Shown here: piece after piece, positions 4,895 through 7,444 of the stretch
Layout: each line of letters opens with the position of its first letter
How positions within the stretch are numbered: the first letter of the stretch is position 1
Made by a program: the position numbers and the translations under genes
Origin: Tannerellaceae bacterium
GTDB lineage: Bacteria; Bacteroidota; Bacteroidia; Bacteroidales; Tannerellaceae
Direction: 5' to 3'
DNA: 7,444 bases
Assembly (NCBI GenBank): GCA_031279915.1
Contig: JAITHO010000094.1
Location: 1 to 7,444 of the forward strand
The notes under the pieces: generated by a model
Told to the model about the DNA's origin: nothing
The model's database searches: none
What the model saw: the letters and a program-made list of their open reading frames with translations, nothing else

Positions 4895-7279
4895 ATGAAA
4901 ACATTAATTATCGCTTTCCGATCGCTTTTCAAGAGGAAAAGGAACAATCTGATCAAGATCGCTTCACTCAGCGTGGGGCTTGCTGTGGGTCTGACTCTTA
5001 TCGCTAAAGTATATTACGAGCAAACGTATGACGACTTCTTTCCGCATGCAAAGCGCATTTATAGCATTGGCGAGATGGGAATGATCGGCGGACAGCTGTT
5101 TGAGCATCCTCTGGTTAGCGGAGGTGTTGCTCCAGGTTTTGCGGCTGAGATTGCCGATGTTGAGGCGGCAACCCGTTTTACGTTTCTGGCTAATGAAGAA
5201 ACTTTTTACGATAAGAATCGGAAAAAGTATAAGGGAGATTTTACGCTTGCCGACTCGGCTCTCTTCAGCATGTTTCCGGTACGGATCATGTCGGGCAATC
5301 CGCAAGAGATTCTGGCGCGACCGTTATATGCAATGGTATCGCGGAAAATTGCCGATATGCTGGGAGGTCTCGACGCTGCCGTTGGGCAAAGTATTGAGAT
5401 GAATTCGGCTCCCGGCAGGACGATAACCATTGGCGGAGTGTTTGATAATTTGCCGCACAACTCTCATCTTAAGTTCGATATTCTAGTTTCGCTCAAATCC
5501 ATATCAAATTTTATGGGCGACGGCAGCGACAACTGGATTGGGAATGATCGTTACAGAGCTTATATCCGGCTACGGGAAGGAGCTACTCCGCAAAGCATCG
5601 CCCCTTTAATCGACGAAGTTGTGGGCCGCCATCACGATCCTGAAATGATGAGGCAGGCGGGCATCAAGCTCAGTTACACATTTATCCCGCTGCTCGAAGT
5701 GCATAACGGGAGGCCTGAGGTGAAGCGCACAACGGCTATCCTTTCCGTCCTTGCCTTTGCATTGATATTCACCGCGGCCTTGAATTATGTTTTGATAATA
5801 GTTTCGTCGCTCGTTGGACGATCGAAGGAAATGGCGGTTAACAAATGCTACGGAGCGTCGGGAAAAAAGATATACGGGAAGATGCTGGCCGAGACTTTTG
5901 CCGATATGACTGCGGGAATTGTCATCGCCATATTTCTCATCATTGCCTTCCGCGACACGGTTCAGGATCTCCTCGGAACTTCGCCCGGAGTGATGTTTAA
6001 CCTTCGGAGCGCCCTGCTGCTTGTTGTTGTATGCGCCGTTGTGACGTTGGTTACGGGATTGATTCCGGGATACATGTTCTCGCGCGTGCCGGTTGCATCT
6101 GCTTTTCGTAGTTATAAGGAGAACAAGCGTTTTTGGAAACTCGGACTGCTTTTTCTCCAGATCGTCGCCTCCGGATTCCTCACAATCCTCCTTGTCATAA
6201 TCGCGCGGCAATACAACCTGATGATCAACGATAATCCGGGATATGAATACGACAATGTTGCTTACTGCTCGCTTCCCGGAACCGATACGAGCGCACGCGA
6301 ACGCGCTCTCGACGAAATCGCCCGCCTGCCTGAAGTTGCCGCCGTAAGCAGCGCTGAATCCCTGCTCCCGTTCTTTGGTTATCCGGGCAACAATGTGCTC
6401 CTTCCGGGAAAAAGCGAGGAATTATTTAATATTGCCGATGGAGAAGGAGTTGGCGATAATTTCCTCAGCCTATTCAACATTAGCATTGTTAATGGCAAGA
6501 GCTTCACACAAGGAATGGAAAAGTCGAACGAGATAATGGTAAACCAATATTTTGCTGATCAAATCACCAAACTCACCGGATGGACCGATGGCGTTATCGG
6601 TAAGCAGGTAGTGGTGACCTATCACAGCGGAAGCGCCGACAATCCTATTCTGTTCACAATCGTAGGAGTATACCAAAACTATCGCATCGGATTTATCGGC
6701 AATGAGCAAAACCGTCCTTCTGCTATGTTTTACAGCAAGGCTCCGGGCAATATCCTCATCTTCAAATATCACAACTTTACTCCCGAATTAAACGCGAAAG
6801 TTGCCTCTATACTTGAGAAAATATTTCCGGAAAAAGACATTAATGTACACTCATACGCCGCCGAGATGAAGGGGCAATATGTTGATACCCGCCGCTTCCG
6901 CGACTCTGTACTCATCGGCGGCGCAGTAACCTTCATTATCACAATAATAGGCCTCATCGCATACATTCGCGACGAAATCAACCGCCGCCGTAAGGAAACA
7001 GCAATCCGCAAAATCAACGGAGCCACACTGGCCGACGTATTACGCATGTTTCTGCACGACATCAGCATCATAGCTGTCCCCGCACTTATAATCGGAAGCG
7101 GAATTTCAGCTTATATTGCCCTACGTTGGCAGGCGCAATTCTCCGAGAAAATTTCCCTCTCGCCATTGCTGTTTCTCACATGTACCCTTGTCATTCTCCT
7201 TGTCATCTTTGCGGTAGTATCCCTCAACTGCTATAAGACGGCTAACGAAAATCCAGCCATTGTCGTAAAAAGCGAATAA
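4895..7279 (+). CDS. MacB/FtsX-type ABC transporter permease (8 membrane segments)
   Basis: Translation from 4895 gives 794 residues with the two-module layout common in Bacteroidota. There is one N-terminal membrane helix (about 19-41), a periplasmic core domain, then three helices (about 280-305, 332-354, 370-396). A fifth helix (about 412-440) precedes a second periplasmic domain and three more helices (about 671-692, 723-745, 754-782). The start MKTLIIAFRSLFKRKRNN and the phrase YDDFFPHAKRIYSI are typical for the family. Each FtsX module carries its coupling-type motif, KEMAVNKCYGASG (about 312) and KETAIRKINGATL (about 700). The C terminus ANENPAIVVKSE is a usual ending. Relatives act in the inner membrane with a LolD/MacB-like ATPase to move lipoproteins, peptides or drugs, or to transmit mechanical force. 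No ATPase is in the window, so the substrate is unknown. The start at 4895 is chosen over 4784 on family resemblance. Confidence 0.9.
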   Translation: MKTLIIAFRSLFKRKRNNLIKIASLSVGLAVGLTLIAKVYYEQTYDDFFPHAKRIYSIGEMGMIGGQLFEHPLVSGGVAPGFAAEIADVEAATRFTFLANEETFYDKNRKKYKGDFTLADSALFSMFPVRIMSGNPQEILARPLYAMVSRKIADMLGGLDAAVGQSIEMNSAPGRTITIGGVFDNLPHNSHLKFDILVSLKSISNFMGDGSDNWIGNDRYRAYIRLREGATPQSIAPLIDEVVGRHHDPEMMRQAGIKLSYTFIPLLEVHNGRPEVKRTTAILSVLAFALIFTAALNYVLIIVSSLVGRSKEMAVNKCYGASGKKIYGKMLAETFADMTAGIVIAIFLIIAFRDTVQDLLGTSPGVMFNLRSALLLVVVCAVVTLVTGLIPGYMFSRVPVASAFRSYKENKRFWKLGLLFLQIVASGFLTILLVIIARQYNLMINDNPGYEYDNVAYCSLPGTDTSARERALDEIARLPEVAAVSSAESLLPFFGYPGNNVLLPGKSEELFNIADGEGVGDNFLSLFNISIVNGKSFTQGMEKSNEIMVNQYFADQITKLTGWTDGVIGKQVVVTYHSGSADNPILFTIVGVYQNYRIGFIGNEQNRPSAMFYSKAPGNILIFKYHNFTPELNAKVASILEKIFPEKDINVHSYAAEMKGQYVDTRRFRDSVLIGGAVTFIITIIGLIAYIRDEINRRRKETAIRKINGATLADVLRMFLHDISIIAVPALIIGSGISAYIALRWQAQFSEKISLSPLLFLTCTLVILLVIFAVVSLNCYKTANENPAIVVKSE

Positions 7280-7340
7280 AAAAAATGTAATGGCTGCGGA
7301 TTTATCCTCATTTCTGAAGAAAAAAACGCTTGTGTTATCT

Positions 7341-7444
7341 CCTAAAAAAATGCTGAATCCCGATGAAATTCGTTTTTTTCGTCCAAAATATGCTGGATGC
7401 CGATCACAATTGTTTTTTAATTCTAAAATTTTGCTGGGCGGGTT
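7341..7444. repeat. Degenerate tandem repeat of about 40 bp, running off the right edge
   Basis: Units starting GCTG begin at 7351, 7391 and 7432, with periods of 40 and 41 bp. Each reads roughly GCTG-A/G-AT-C/G-CCGAT, then AATT, a run of six or seven T, and CTAAAA/CCAAAA before the next GCTG. The third copy is cut by the window end. A faded partial copy may precede 7341. The sequence is unrelated to the array at the left end and sits in non-coding DNA 60 bp beyond the permease stop codon. Confidence 0.6.

Noticed and set aside
5606..6211. 201-residue minus-strand open frame inside the permease gene
   Set aside because: It is hydrophilic, Arg/Asn/His-rich antisense of the membrane-helix codons and has no family features.

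Overview
The window looks like chromosomal DNA of a Bacteroidota, probably Bacteroidales, member. The evidence is two good matches to the Bacteroidota sigma promoter (TTTG, 19-bp gap, TAnnTTTG), A/T-rich leaders without Shine-Dalgarno sequences in front of all three genes, and gene products typical of that phylum. Family and genus cannot be fixed from the sequence.

Layout: positions 16-495 hold no gene. They carry a 12-copy array of an 18-bp A/T-rich inverted repeat (TTTCAATATTTATTGAAA and variants) spaced almost exactly 42 bp apart and probably continuing off the left edge. Positions 496-806 are non-coding with a few hairpins. Next come two divergent genes with overlapping promoters: tpx (thiol peroxidase, minus strand, 807-1322) and a 949-residue SNF2-family helicase (plus strand, 1389-4238). 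A tRNA-Val(UAC) follows with its own strong promoter and a near-perfect intrinsic terminator (4284-4442). Behind it lies a roughly 275-bp structured non-coding segment that resembles the 5' RNA domain of a group II intron but has no reverse transcriptase and no visible 3' end. It runs into a short stretch resembling an insertion-sequence terminus. The last gene (4895-7279) encodes a 794-residue, eight-helix MacB/FtsX-type ABC permease. The final 100 bases start a second, unrelated tandem repeat of about 40 bp that leaves the window.

The genes do not form one pathway. Tpx is an antioxidant enzyme, the SNF2 protein is a DNA-translocase-type ATPase, and the permease probably works with an ATPase encoded elsewhere. 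The most unusual content is non-coding: the 42-bp-phased palindrome array, in which one spacer is present in both orientations, and the broken mobile-element material behind the tRNA gene. I see no cas genes or other proteins that would make the array a known defence system.
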